A DNA stretch of 6,256 nt from Planctomycetota bacterium (lineage in GTDB: Bacteria > Planctomycetota > Phycisphaerae > UBA1845 > PWPN01): NCBI GenBank assembly GCA_016209665.1, contig JACQVT010000189.1, positions 1-6,256 of the forward strand, given 5' to 3'. This document shows positions 1 to 6,256 of this stretch, piece by piece. The position numbers were made by a program, and so were the translations under genes. Under the pieces are notes generated by a model, which saw nothing but the letters and a program-made list of their open reading frames with translations, was not told where the DNA came from and ran no database searches. The first letter of the stretch is position 1. Every line of letters starts with the position of its first letter.

Positions 1-1608
1 CGCCGGCGCCGCGATGCCCGGCCCGCTACGGCTCAGGCACGCGACAAACAGGGCCATGTCCGTTGCGTCCACGTCACCGTCGAAATCGTCCAGCACCGCG
101 TCGTGGCAATCCGCGAGAAGCCCCGCGTCGCCCTGGCCGGTGATACAGGTCTGGAAGTGGCCGTAGTCGTCCTGGTCGACGTCTCCATCGTCGTCAAAAT
201 CGCAGTCGCTGTTCAATTGTACCGTCACGGACCACGATTCCGTGTCCGTGCCGTCGGAATTGCTCGCCCGGACCTGGAAAACCTGCGTCGTACCGAGGCT
301 CGAAAGCCCGGGCCGCCAGCCGCTGACCAGACCGGTGTTGCTGACCTGGGCCCCCAGCGGTCCCTGGAGCAACGAGAACGTCACCGGGGACGCATCCTCC
401 TGCAACAGCACTTGTCGAGAGTAGGTCCGCTCGGCGCCGGCGACGTCCGGGTTCGGCGTGACCGCCAGGATAACCGGCGGGACCGCGAGTATCTGGGCCG
501 AGTACAGCCGGGCTCCGTAGTCGGGGCAGGTGAAGTCCTCGCAGCACTGGCAGTCCGGCGGCCGTTGGTCGGGCGGTTGGTTGCAGCAGGGCGGGTTGTT
601 GTTGCGGATGGTGGTGGTGCCGATGTAGGCGTACCGGACTGTCCCGGCCACGGTGATCGGGTCGATGGTCCCGGCGGGCAACGGCGGCAGGTACCAGTGC
701 GAGACCTCGACGACGTTGGTCGGCGTGGCGGCGTTCAAGGTGTAGATCCCGCTCCCCGAACAGGGAACGATGCAGTAGTCGCCGAGGAAGCACAGGTCGC
801 GTGGCTCAGGCTGCGTCCAACTTGGATTCATGCCGGGCTTGACGTTCGCCGGGATGCGCGGGTCGGCCAGCGAGAACACCCACAACCCCCCGACCTGGCC
901 ATCCACGACCTTGCGGCCCAGCATGAACAGGTAGTTGCCCCGCACCTCGACCAGGCCCAGCGACGAGGCGAACGGCCTGATGGTGTTGACGTGCTGGGGC
1001 ACGGCCGGATTGCTTCCATCGTAGACGCGCAGCTCCTCCTTGTGGCTCTGATAGAGGTAGTTCCCGTACCGGGCGATGTTGCTGGCCAGCCGGTCGCCGA
1101 TCAGATACGTGCTCTGAAGCACCGGCTGACCGGGAGTGGTGATGTCATAGGTCTGGAAACCCGAGTCCAACTCGGCCCCGATTGTCAGATACATCAGGTT
1201 CCCGTAGATGCTCACGTCCCACGTGTGCAGCGGGGCTCCCAGTGTCCGCATGAGCGACGGCCCGCCGGGGTTCGCGACGCTGAACACGAGCAGCCCATCG
1301 GAGGGGTTCCAGTTCGCCAGGTAGAGGTAATTGTCCCTGACCGCCGAGCCATTGGGCTGCTGCTGCGTGCCGCAGTAATCGTCCACGAATTGCAGGTGGT
1401 AGCCGTCCGTGATCCGCACCGTCTCCAGGCCCGGCTCGCCCGAGCAATGCAGGTAATCGCCGTTGAGCAGGACGTGCCGCACGTTCGTGGCGTGGCATGG
1501 CCCCTGTCCGAGCATCACCATGTCGTGCACCACGGGCGGATGGAGGGGCGTGGCACCCCAGGCCACGCCTGCCAGTCCCGCCGTCATCGCCGCCCACACC
1601 CGAGCCAT
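1..1608 (-). CDS. Secreted LVIVP-type beta-propeller protein with Ig-like domain and dockerin, 3' end cut by window edge
   Basis: The frame is open for 536 codons from ATG at 1608 to the left edge. Residues 1-19 look like a signal peptide (Arg3, a short Ala/Gly/Val core, cleavage near AWGA). Residues about 35-335 carry recurring segments such as GNYLYLANW, GNLMYLTIG, GNYLYQSH and GNYLFMLG, each followed by phrases like LLVFSVANP or LWVFSLADP. This is the pattern of LVIVP repeats, which fold as a beta-propeller. A Cys-rich linker (six Cys, residues 341-361) follows, then a He_PIG-like Ig domain (about 377-467, with FSLLQGP and VRASNSDGTDT). The end is a dockerin-like pair: DFDDDGDVDQDD at 470-481 and a second loop near 506-517. 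Only a few residues are probably missing. The start at 1608 is chosen for the signal peptide and the purine-rich AAGGGTGG just upstream. An in-frame ATG at 1689 would bury the signal peptide 27 residues inside. No enzyme motif was seen; a surface or matrix role is inferred. Confidence 0.85.
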   Translation of the reverse strand, partial: MARVWAAMTAGLAGVAWGATPLHPPVVHDMVMLGQGPCHATNVRHVLLNGDYLHCSGEPGLETVRITDGYHLQFVDDYCGTQQQPNGSAVRDNYLYLANWNPSDGLLVFSVANPGGPSLMRTLGAPLHTWDVSIYGNLMYLTIGAELDSGFQTYDITTPGQPVLQSTYLIGDRLASNIARYGNYLYQSHKEELRVYDGSNPAVPQHVNTIRPFASSLGLVEVRGNYLFMLGRKVVDGQVGGLWVFSLADPRIPANVKPGMNPSWTQPEPRDLCFLGDYCIVPCSGSGIYTLNAATPTNVVEVSHWYLPPLPAGTIDPITVAGTVRYAYIGTTTIRNNNPPCCNQPPDQRPPDCQCCEDFTCPDYGARLYSAQILAVPPVILAVTPNPDVAGAERTYSRQVLLQEDASPVTFSLLQGPLGAQVSNTGLVSGWRPGLSSLGTTQVFQVRASNSDGTDTESWSVTVQLNSDCDFDDDGDVDQDDYGHFQTCITGQGDAGLLADCHDAVLDDFDGDVDATDMALFVACLSRSGPGIAAPA

Positions 1609-1623
1609 CACCGCCACCCTTGA

Positions 1624-1660
1624 CTCGCCGCCAACGCCTTCGCGTTGCAGAGCGGCGGAG
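1624..1660 (-). promoter_or_regulatory. Strong hairpin in the leader of the propeller gene
   Basis: The inner stem is six perfect pairs (1632-1637 with 1642-1647, CAACGC/GCGTTG) around a four-base loop. It stacks on an outer stem of six perfect pairs (1626-1631 with 1652-1657) across a four-base bulge at 1648-1651. Two more pairs (1624-1625 with 1659-1660) are possible if one base bulges. The structure lies 16 bases upstream of the ATG at 1608. No T-run follows on either strand, so a classical intrinsic terminator is not supported. An attenuator, an RNA processing or stability element, or a dispersed intergenic repeat are all possible. Confidence 0.5.
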
Positions 1661-1685
1661 CCGCGCGGCGTGTCAAGAGCCACTC

Positions 1686-1832
1686 TCATCGCCGCCGCAA
1701 CAGAAACGCGGAGCCCAGAGCCGCCAGCACAAACGAAGCGGGCTCCGGGAACTCCCACGGCGTCTGGCGATCGCCGTCCTTCGCCCAGCCGATCCAGTCG
1801 ACGTTTCCCTGCCAGGCCGTGCTCGACGCCTG
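1686..1832 (-). pseudogene. Orphan PEP-CTERM sorting tail, in frame after the stop of the 978-residue protein
   Basis: Directly after the TGA at 1835-1833 the same frame stays open for 48 codons and stops at TGA 1688-1686. The encoded end is a textbook PEP-CTERM signal: PEP motif (FPEPASF), a hydrophobic segment (VLAALGSAFLL) and a terminal RRR. In known systems such tails are recognised by an exosortase. The 28 residues before it are Trp-rich and include NVDWIGWAK, resembling the end of a LamG-like domain. There is no ATG, GTG or TTG before the hydrophobic segment, so it cannot be started independently in any useful way. It is either the surviving 3' end of a lost or recombined PEP-CTERM gene, or an extension of the upstream protein made by UGA readthrough. 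The motif itself is clear; its status as relic or functional extension is open. Confidence 0.75.
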
Positions 1833-4769
1833 TCAATTCGGACAATTCACCGAAGCCTCCCACGGGACATCGGGGCCGGACGCGCAACGTGTGAACGCCG
1901 CCACGTCGCGGTCATCGATGATCCCGTCGCGGTTGCGATCGAAGCAGGCACAGATGCCCAGCAGCGGCGGCGGCACGGGATTGCCGATCGTGATGCATTC
2001 CTGCACGACGGCGAAATCGGTCATGTCCACGTCGTGATCCCGGTCCGCGTCGACCGCCGGGACCGGGCAGGGCGACTCGCACACCAGGCCCATCCCCAGG
2101 CACGCCGTCTCCTCGCCCGGGGCGAACGCCCCGACGCTCGTGGCGTACACGCAGTCGAAGTAGATCACCTGCTCGCCGACGGTGCTGCCGGCCCCAAAGC
2201 CCAGCGCGTCCACCCCGAGGCCGGTGTCGACGCCGGCCGCGTTGGTCAGGTTCAGCACCGGCGTGGGGTTCTCATCCACATAGGCGCGAACGACAATCCC
2301 ATTGGCCCCGCCCTCGTCGCGGGCGGTCAGGCGGAACACGTGGTATTCGCCGTCACCGATGATGGTCACCGGAGTCGAGCGCTCGATCTCGCGGACGATG
2401 CCGTTCGGCCCGCCCCAGTAGAGGGCGGCGCTGATGACCGTGTCGTAGATCGCGAGGTTTGCGCTGGGCGTCCCCGCCGCCGACTCGGTCTTGATCCGCC
2501 CCACGATCGTCGCGCCGATCGCGGGCGTGACCGGCACATCGGGCGTCACCCGCCACTTCGTCTTGTTCAGCGACGTATCCTGGAGTCGGTACGCGAGGCC
2601 GTCCAGCGCATCGGGATCACTCACGATCGTCCCTTGCTCGATGCTGCCGTCGTTCACGAGTACGAACGAGATGCCGCTGCCCAGGCCGCCCGAGTCGGGT
2701 TCGCTCGGCAGGACGTCGCCCTCGTACTTGATGACCTGCGGCATCCCGTCGACGAGGGTGATCGTGTTGGGCGGCGTGTCGCTCACGAACGTGGCCCCGT
2801 CGTCGCACGTCGCGGAGAACCGGATCACGCCCACTTGGTCATCGCCCGGAAAGGCGCTGGGGACCAGGCTCCAGTCGATGGTCGCGGCCACGGTGGCGGT
2901 GCCGCCCCGCGGGACCGCGGCGCTGGTGTACTGGAGGGTGAGCCAGTCGTCGTCGTCGTTGAACTCGCTGGCCCAAAAGCCGGTCCACTCAAAGGCCCCG
3001 TCGTTACGGATGGTGAACACTTCCGTCGTGATCGACGTGCCTCCGCACGGCCCCAGAGCCCGGGTCCGCGGCTCGAGCACCTGGATCGAACAGCCGATGA
3101 CCGTCAGATCGATCCGCCTCAGCTTGTACTGCTCGACGATGGAGACGCTCAGGTCGTCGAAGAACAGATACTCGTCGGTGACGTCGGTGCGGTTCACTCG
3201 CAGGAACCTGATGCTGCCCAGCGTGCTGACGGCGCTGCCGCTGAACGGATAGGTCGCCTGCAGGACGCCGCCGTACCAGTATTGGACCTCCTTGGCACCC
3301 GTGTTGATCCGCATCTCCAATTCGGTGTTGGCGGCATTCAGCGGGATCGGCGTGGCCGCGCCGGCGTCGAGTGGGTTGCTGGCCCGGATCAGCGTGCCGG
3401 TCAGCCGGCACCAACCGACCATGACGCCGTTGGCGTCGAAGACCTGGTAGTTGCCGATGGTGTTGTCGCCGGCTCCGGACCTCACCTGAACCTTGATGGA
3501 GATGGTTCCCGCGTCGTCCGGGCCGCAGTTGACGGCCAGGGAGGCATCGCCCGCGGGTGTCCCGCCGGAAAACTTCACCTCGCTGGCGAGGACCTCGATC
3601 TCGCCGGCGGCGGCCGTGCCGGTCCAGGCGCCGTTGCCGGGTAGAGCACCGTTGGCGTAGCTGAAGGTCTCGTTCACGCAGGCTGCCGGCAGCGGACACC
3701 CGTCGTTGAACCGCAGGTACCCGGTGTAGGGACCGGCGACCCGACCGGTCGTATCAATCGAGGCCGTCACCACGAGGTCGTCGCCGGCCGGAAGGTTGCC
3801 ACCGGCCGGTGCGGCCTCCAGCCAGTCGTAGTCCGTCGCAGCGCCGCTCGCCGTCACCTCCTGTACCGAGTAGTCGATCGCCGAAGCCCCGGTATTCGTC
3901 ATGGTGTAAGCGAAGGAGGGCGGTGTGGCCGCCTCGCCCTGGAATGCCGTGCTGGACTGGGGCAGGCCCGGCGACACCGTGCTCGAGCAACTGAGCGGCG
4001 GGGGATCCGGAATCACATCGTCCGACGCACCGAGGGCCGTGCCCCGGTCGACGCGCAGCCAGTCGAGCGTGTAGTCGCTGTTCTGCACGCTGCTGCCGTT
4101 AATCACGTCGAGGGTGTTGATGCTCAGTCCGCCGCCGGTGGTGATCTCGGCGGGGGCACCGCTGCCGCCCAGGTTGACGGGCCCGGCGAGCACGGCGAAG
4201 TTCACGCCCGGCCCGGCGTCCAGGTCGTTCTCGAGGTCGTAGAGGGTCACCTGGCCGCCGGCGACGGTGAGCCGGATTCGGTGCAGGCTGGTCAGGTCAG
4301 CGGCCGCAAATCCGCCGCCGACGGGTCCGGTCCCGCTAACGAGCGTCAACCCCTCCGGCTCGATGAGGATCCCCCGGCCGTTGCCGCCGTCGTGGATGCC
4401 CATCGAGCGCCGGTCGTTGCCCGACGCGGGCAGGACCGCGCCGTTGGCTTTCACCCGCAGCTCAACCGTAAACGTGGCGCCCAGGCCGATGATGTAGTAC
4501 CCGTCCTTGCCGTGGGTGCCGCTGTCCACGAGGCGAGCAGTCCCGTCGCCCTGCAGCCCCGCGTTCCTCGGCGGGCCGAAATCTCCCGACGCCAGGTCGC
4601 CATACCCGTCCCCCAGCTTGACCATCGGGACGGCTTCCGCGTCTGGCCCTACGGACAGCTCGTAGTACAGGATGTCCGCGTGGACGGGACCCGCCGTCCA
4701 GGATACAAGCAGAGAATAAACTGCACAGAACAGGATTGACGCGCGGCGCCGACGGTGTTGGGTGTTCAT
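1833..4769 (-). CDS. Large secreted multi-domain protein (LamG-like / BACON-like modules) with C-terminal dockerin
   Basis: The protein has 978 residues. The start at 4769 is supported by GGGAG at 4776-4780, six bases upstream, and by a clean signal peptide (HRRRR, hydrophobic ILFCAVYSLLVSW, cleavage after GPVHA at residue 31). The frame stays open 74 codons further upstream, but that stretch is Arg/Pro-rich and would bury the signal. Modules in order: LamG-like 32-245 (ends YTLDWLRVDRG); BACON/ASH-like about 258-357 (FAYTMTNTGASAIDY, YTGYLRFND); second LamG-like about 364-545 (VNETFSYANG to YLFFDDLSV); second BACON/ASH-like about 556-672 (VFTIRNDG, DDDWLTL, GVIRFSATCDDG); third LamG-like about 677-885 (YHVFRLTARDEG, EQVIYFDCVYAT); dockerin 903-978, with loops at D907-D918 and D944-D955. 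The second loop is a canonical EF-hand; the first has His912 where Gly is usual. No catalytic residues were recognised, so a carbohydrate-binding or adhesive surface role is inferred. Domain borders are read by eye. It probably precedes the propeller gene in one transcript. Confidence 0.88.
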   Translation of the reverse strand: MNTQHRRRRASILFCAVYSLLVSWTAGPVHADILYYELSVGPDAEAVPMVKLGDGYGDLASGDFGPPRNAGLQGDGTARLVDSGTHGKDGYYIIGLGATFTVELRVKANGAVLPASGNDRRSMGIHDGGNGRGILIEPEGLTLVSGTGPVGGGFAAADLTSLHRIRLTVAGGQVTLYDLENDLDAGPGVNFAVLAGPVNLGGSGAPAEITTGGGLSINTLDVINGSSVQNSDYTLDWLRVDRGTALGASDDVIPDPPPLSCSSTVSPGLPQSSTAFQGEAATPPSFAYTMTNTGASAIDYSVQEVTASGAATDYDWLEAAPAGGNLPAGDDLVVTASIDTTGRVAGPYTGYLRFNDGCPLPAACVNETFSYANGALPGNGAWTGTAAAGEIEVLASEVKFSGGTPAGDASLAVNCGPDDAGTISIKVQVRSGAGDNTIGNYQVFDANGVMVGWCRLTGTLIRASNPLDAGAATPIPLNAANTELEMRINTGAKEVQYWYGGVLQATYPFSGSAVSTLGSIRFLRVNRTDVTDEYLFFDDLSVSIVEQYKLRRIDLTVIGCSIQVLEPRTRALGPCGGTSITTEVFTIRNDGAFEWTGFWASEFNDDDDWLTLQYTSAAVPRGGTATVAATIDWSLVPSAFPGDDQVGVIRFSATCDDGATFVSDTPPNTITLVDGMPQVIKYEGDVLPSEPDSGGLGSGISFVLVNDGSIEQGTIVSDPDALDGLAYRLQDTSLNKTKWRVTPDVPVTPAIGATIVGRIKTESAAGTPSANLAIYDTVISAALYWGGPNGIVREIERSTPVTIIGDGEYHVFRLTARDEGGANGIVVRAYVDENPTPVLNLTNAAGVDTGLGVDALGFGAGSTVGEQVIYFDCVYATSVGAFAPGEETACLGMGLVCESPCPVPAVDADRDHDVDMTDFAVVQECITIGNPVPPPLLGICACFDRNRDGIIDDRDVAAFTRCASGPDVPWEASVNCPN

Positions 4770-4774
4770 TGGCG

Positions 4775-4780
4775 TCTCCC
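4775..4780 (-). promoter_or_regulatory. Ribosome binding site of the 978-residue protein
   Basis: GGGAGA on the minus strand, with GGGAG ending six bases before the ATG at 4769. It decides the start against the longer open frame reaching 4991. Confidence 0.6.
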
Positions 4781-4975
4781 GACGGGGGTGCTGGAGTGCA
4801 GAGGCTGAGGAGAGTCTGCCCTCCCGCGTAATGGCCCTGCTGGAACCAGCCCTCCTGCCCGCGACTCCCCGGATTCCATTGTGGAACCGAAGTGGCGTCC
4901 CCCGCCTTAGCCCTGACGACCGATCTGGATGGGGGACGGCATCAACGACATGGTACCGAGGATGGGGGTGAAATG

Positions 4976-5009
4976 CAACAGCAATTGTCATGATGTGACA
5001 TAATTGTTG
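4976..5009. promoter_or_regulatory. Operator-like inverted repeat TGTCA-N5-TGACA with extended arms
   Basis: The core at 4986-5000 is a perfect inverted repeat, TGTCA TGATG TGACA. Outer arms CAACA (4976-4980) and TGTTG (5005-5009) are also complementary and share nearly the same centre, giving an imperfect palindrome of about 34 bases. The GT...AC layout is typical of sites bound by GntR-type dimers. It lies 128 bases upstream of the divergent GntR/LacI regulator start. Binding by that regulator is an inference. Confidence 0.5.
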
Positions 5010-5023
5010 TCGGGGCCACGTCG

Positions 5024-5036
5024 ATCCACTGTGGAT
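5024..5036. promoter_or_regulatory. Perfect short palindrome ATCCAC-T-GTGGAT
   Basis: Six-base arms are perfectly complementary around one central base. The site lies just upstream of the candidate promoter of the regulator gene and 24 bases from the TGTCA/TGACA element. LacI- and GntR-type dimers bind palindromes of about this size, so it is a second operator candidate. Chance occurrence cannot be excluded. Confidence 0.4.
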
Positions 5037-5042
5037 TAGAAC

Positions 5043-5072
5043 GTAACAGCATTTATAGTAAAGTGTTATATT
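5043..5072 (+). promoter_or_regulatory. Candidate promoter of the regulator gene
   Basis: GTAACA (5043-5048, four of six matches to TTGACA), an 18-base spacer, then TATATT (5067-5072, five of six matches to TATAAT). It would give a leader of roughly 60 bases before the ATG at 5137. The same AT-rich stretch carries TATAAA on the minus strand (5057-5052), which could serve the divergent gene, but no good -35 partner was seen for it. Confidence 0.4.
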
Positions 5073-5136
5073 TGATCCAGTTCTGCCGATGATGGGCCAT
5101 GGCGGGGTTGCGTTTTAGGCACGGAGTGTCTATTCT

Positions 5137-6256
5137 ATGCGTATGGACTTGAACCAGGCTGCGTCGGGCCTCGCACCGTCGACGCCGCGGTATCGAACCC
5201 GTCATGGCAAGCCGCCCATGTATCACCGGGTGACGGAAACACTCCGCCGGCGGCTGGTCGAGGGGAACTGGGCGGCGGGGGTCAAACTGCCGACGCTTCG
5301 CGAGATGGCCGAGGAGTTCAAGGTCAGTACCAACACCATCCGCAGCGCCCTGCGGATCCTGGAGAAGGAAGGTTGTGTCTACCATGTGCCCGAAGTAGGG
5401 GCGTTCGTCCATCCTTCGTACCCCACGCGGACGGGCCTGCGGACGGCGATCGCTCTGGCCATGATCGATCTGGGCGGCGGGTTCGAGATGGGCATCGCCC
5501 GCGGGGTCGAGCATGCCTGCCAGGAACGCGGCTGGGGATTGCAGATCTACGACGCCCGCACGGACGCAACCATTGAAGGCAGCAACCTGACACGGCTGAC
5601 GAACTCGGACACCCGCGGCGGAATCGTCATGCCGATCGGCAACAACGCCAACCTCGAACACCTCGTCAAGCTGAAGCTTGCCGGCTATCCGGTGGTGCTG
5701 GTCGACCGCGGCATCATCGGGCTCAATGTGGACGTGGTCGAATCGGACAACGAGAAGGGGGCGTTGCTCGCCACCGAATGCCTGATTCGCCACGGCCACC
5801 ACCGCCTGTTCATGGTGACCTTCCCCATCTCCCCCGTGGCCGAGACCTCGATCGTCTCCCGCGTGCGGGGCTTCGAGCAGGCGATGCTCGCTCACGGTCT
5901 GGAACCGACCCGCGGCAGCATGATGTGGATCGACCCGGAGGTGTCGGCCCGCGGCGTTCGCGAGGGACATCGCTGGCTGGCGGGCCGCGAGGCCGCCGTG
6001 CCCGTCCTCAAGACCCTCACGGGTCCCATCGGCATCTTCGCCCTCAACGACTACGCTGCCTGGGGGGTGGTGGAAGCCTGCCGCGAGTTGAGGCTGCGGA
6101 TTCCCGACGACGTGTCCGTCGTCTGCTTCGACGACTCCGACATCACGCGGGCGCTGGCTCCGCGGTTGACCGTGGTCGCCCAGCAGCCGGGCGAGATCGG
6201 CCGCAAGGCCGTCGAACTGCTCGAACGCCGGCTTCAGCCCGGCGGGCTGGAGTTGC
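5137..6256 (+). CDS. GntR/LacI-type transcriptional regulator, C-terminus cut by window edge
   Basis: The frame is open for 373 codons from ATG at 5137 to the right edge. Residues about 27-92 form a GntR-type winged helix-turn-helix (KLPTLREMAEEFKVSTNTIR, then ALRILEKEG). Residues about 101-373 match the LacI/periplasmic-binding-protein sensor fold: SDNEKGALLATECLIRHGHH, RVRGFEQAMLAHGL, IFALNDYAAWGVVEACREL, IPDDVSVVCFDD and a final VVAQQPGEIGRKAVELL. This GntR-plus-LacI fusion is the AraR-like architecture, in which a sugar effector usually releases DNA. The ligand cannot be told from sequence. Start: an in-frame TAG at 5116-5118 bounds the frame, and CGGAG (5122-5126) lies ten bases before 5137; ATG 5143 is the only close alternative. 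Perhaps 20-40 residues are missing. It is transcribed divergently from the surface-protein gene, which suggests local control and autoregulation. Confidence 0.9.
   Translation, partial: MRMDLNQAASGLAPSTPRYRTRHGKPPMYHRVTETLRRRLVEGNWAAGVKLPTLREMAEEFKVSTNTIRSALRILEKEGCVYHVPEVGAFVHPSYPTRTGLRTAIALAMIDLGGGFEMGIARGVEHACQERGWGLQIYDARTDATIEGSNLTRLTNSDTRGGIVMPIGNNANLEHLVKLKLAGYPVVLVDRGIIGLNVDVVESDNEKGALLATECLIRHGHHRLFMVTFPISPVAETSIVSRVRGFEQAMLAHGLEPTRGSMMWIDPEVSARGVREGHRWLAGREAAVPVLKTLTGPIGIFALNDYAAWGVVEACRELRLRIPDDVSVVCFDDSDITRALAPRLTVVAQQPGEIGRKAVELLERRLQPGGLEL

Larger units (their letters stand above)
4770..5136. other. Divergent intergenic region between the surface-protein gene and the regulator gene
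   Basis: This 367-base stretch has no convincing gene. The part nearest the minus-strand gene (4770-4970) is GC-rich and forms that gene's presumed leader; it includes a small inverted repeat TTCCA/TGGAA at 4874-4886. From about 4976 to 5080 the composition turns clearly AT-rich and contains the palindromes and candidate promoter listed separately. An AT-rich island between divergent genes in a GC-rich genome fits a shared promoter and operator region. Confidence 0.7.

Noticed and set aside
1145..1597. 150-codon minus-strand frame beginning near the propeller gene start
   Set aside because: It is out of frame with the LVIVP repeats and Arg/Ala-rich, with no domain; an overlapping shadow.
103..1623. 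506-codon open frame on the plus strand
   Set aside because: It is antisense to the propeller gene; the translation is Arg/Val/Gly/Pro/Asp-rich with no domain. Long antisense frames are expected in GC-rich coding DNA, and the minus strand here has a signal peptide, repeats and a dockerin.
1624..1660. Hairpin as an intrinsic terminator
   Set aside because: No run of T follows the stem on either strand.
1497..3644. 715-codon open frame on the plus strand
   Set aside because: It is antisense to the 978-residue gene and part of the propeller gene. Its composition is low in complexity (Arg, Asp, Val, Ala, His) with no recognisable motif.
4770..4991. N-terminal extension of the 978-residue protein to ATG at 4991
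   Set aside because: The 74 extra residues are Arg/Pro/His-rich, overlap the operator-like palindrome and would put the signal peptide inside the protein. The ATG at 4769 has a good ribosome binding site.
5053..5970. 305-codon open frame on the minus strand opposite the regulator
   Set aside because: It is a shadow of the GntR/LacI gene; the plus-strand frame has clear helix-turn-helix and LacI sensor motifs.
1..6256. CRISPR array, tRNA, rRNA, insertion sequence or defence system
   Set aside because: No regularly spaced direct repeats, no cloverleaf or rRNA signature, no transposase or nuclease motifs, and no terminal inverted repeats were seen.

Overview
The window is GC-rich and looks like a chromosomal piece from a planctomycete or a close relative (PVC group). 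Both minus-strand genes encode secreted, beta-rich proteins that end in the D-x-D-x-D dockerin-like pairs common in planctomycete exported proteins. A PEP-CTERM sorting tail also sits between them. The organism call is an inference from protein style; no rRNA or housekeeping gene is present to confirm it.

Layout: (1) 1-1608, minus strand: a secreted LVIVP-type beta-propeller protein with a Cys-rich linker, an Ig-like domain and a terminal dockerin. Its 3' end runs off the left edge. (2) 1609-1835: a short intergenic stretch holding a strong hairpin and, unexpectedly, a complete 48-codon PEP-CTERM C-terminus. This tail has no start codon of its own and lies in the same frame as the upstream gene, separated from it by a single TGA. 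(3) 1833-4769, minus strand: a 978-residue secreted protein built as three LamG-like modules alternating with two BACON/ASH-like modules, then a dockerin. (4) 4770-5136: a divergent intergenic region with an AT-rich island (about 4976-5080), two good palindromes and a candidate promoter. (5) 5137-6256, plus strand: a GntR-type helix-turn-helix fused to a LacI-type sugar-binding domain, cut by the right edge.

The two minus-strand genes are probably transcribed in the order 978-residue protein, then propeller protein. Both look like cell-surface or matrix components rather than enzymes; no catalytic motif was recognised. The divergently transcribed GntR/LacI regulator is well placed to control them, itself, or both, through the palindromes in the shared intergenic region. 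Its effector is probably a sugar, by family analogy only.

The point most worth following up is the in-frame PEP-CTERM tail after the dockerin stop. It suggests either a relic of a former anchoring mode or UGA readthrough giving two alternative C-termini.
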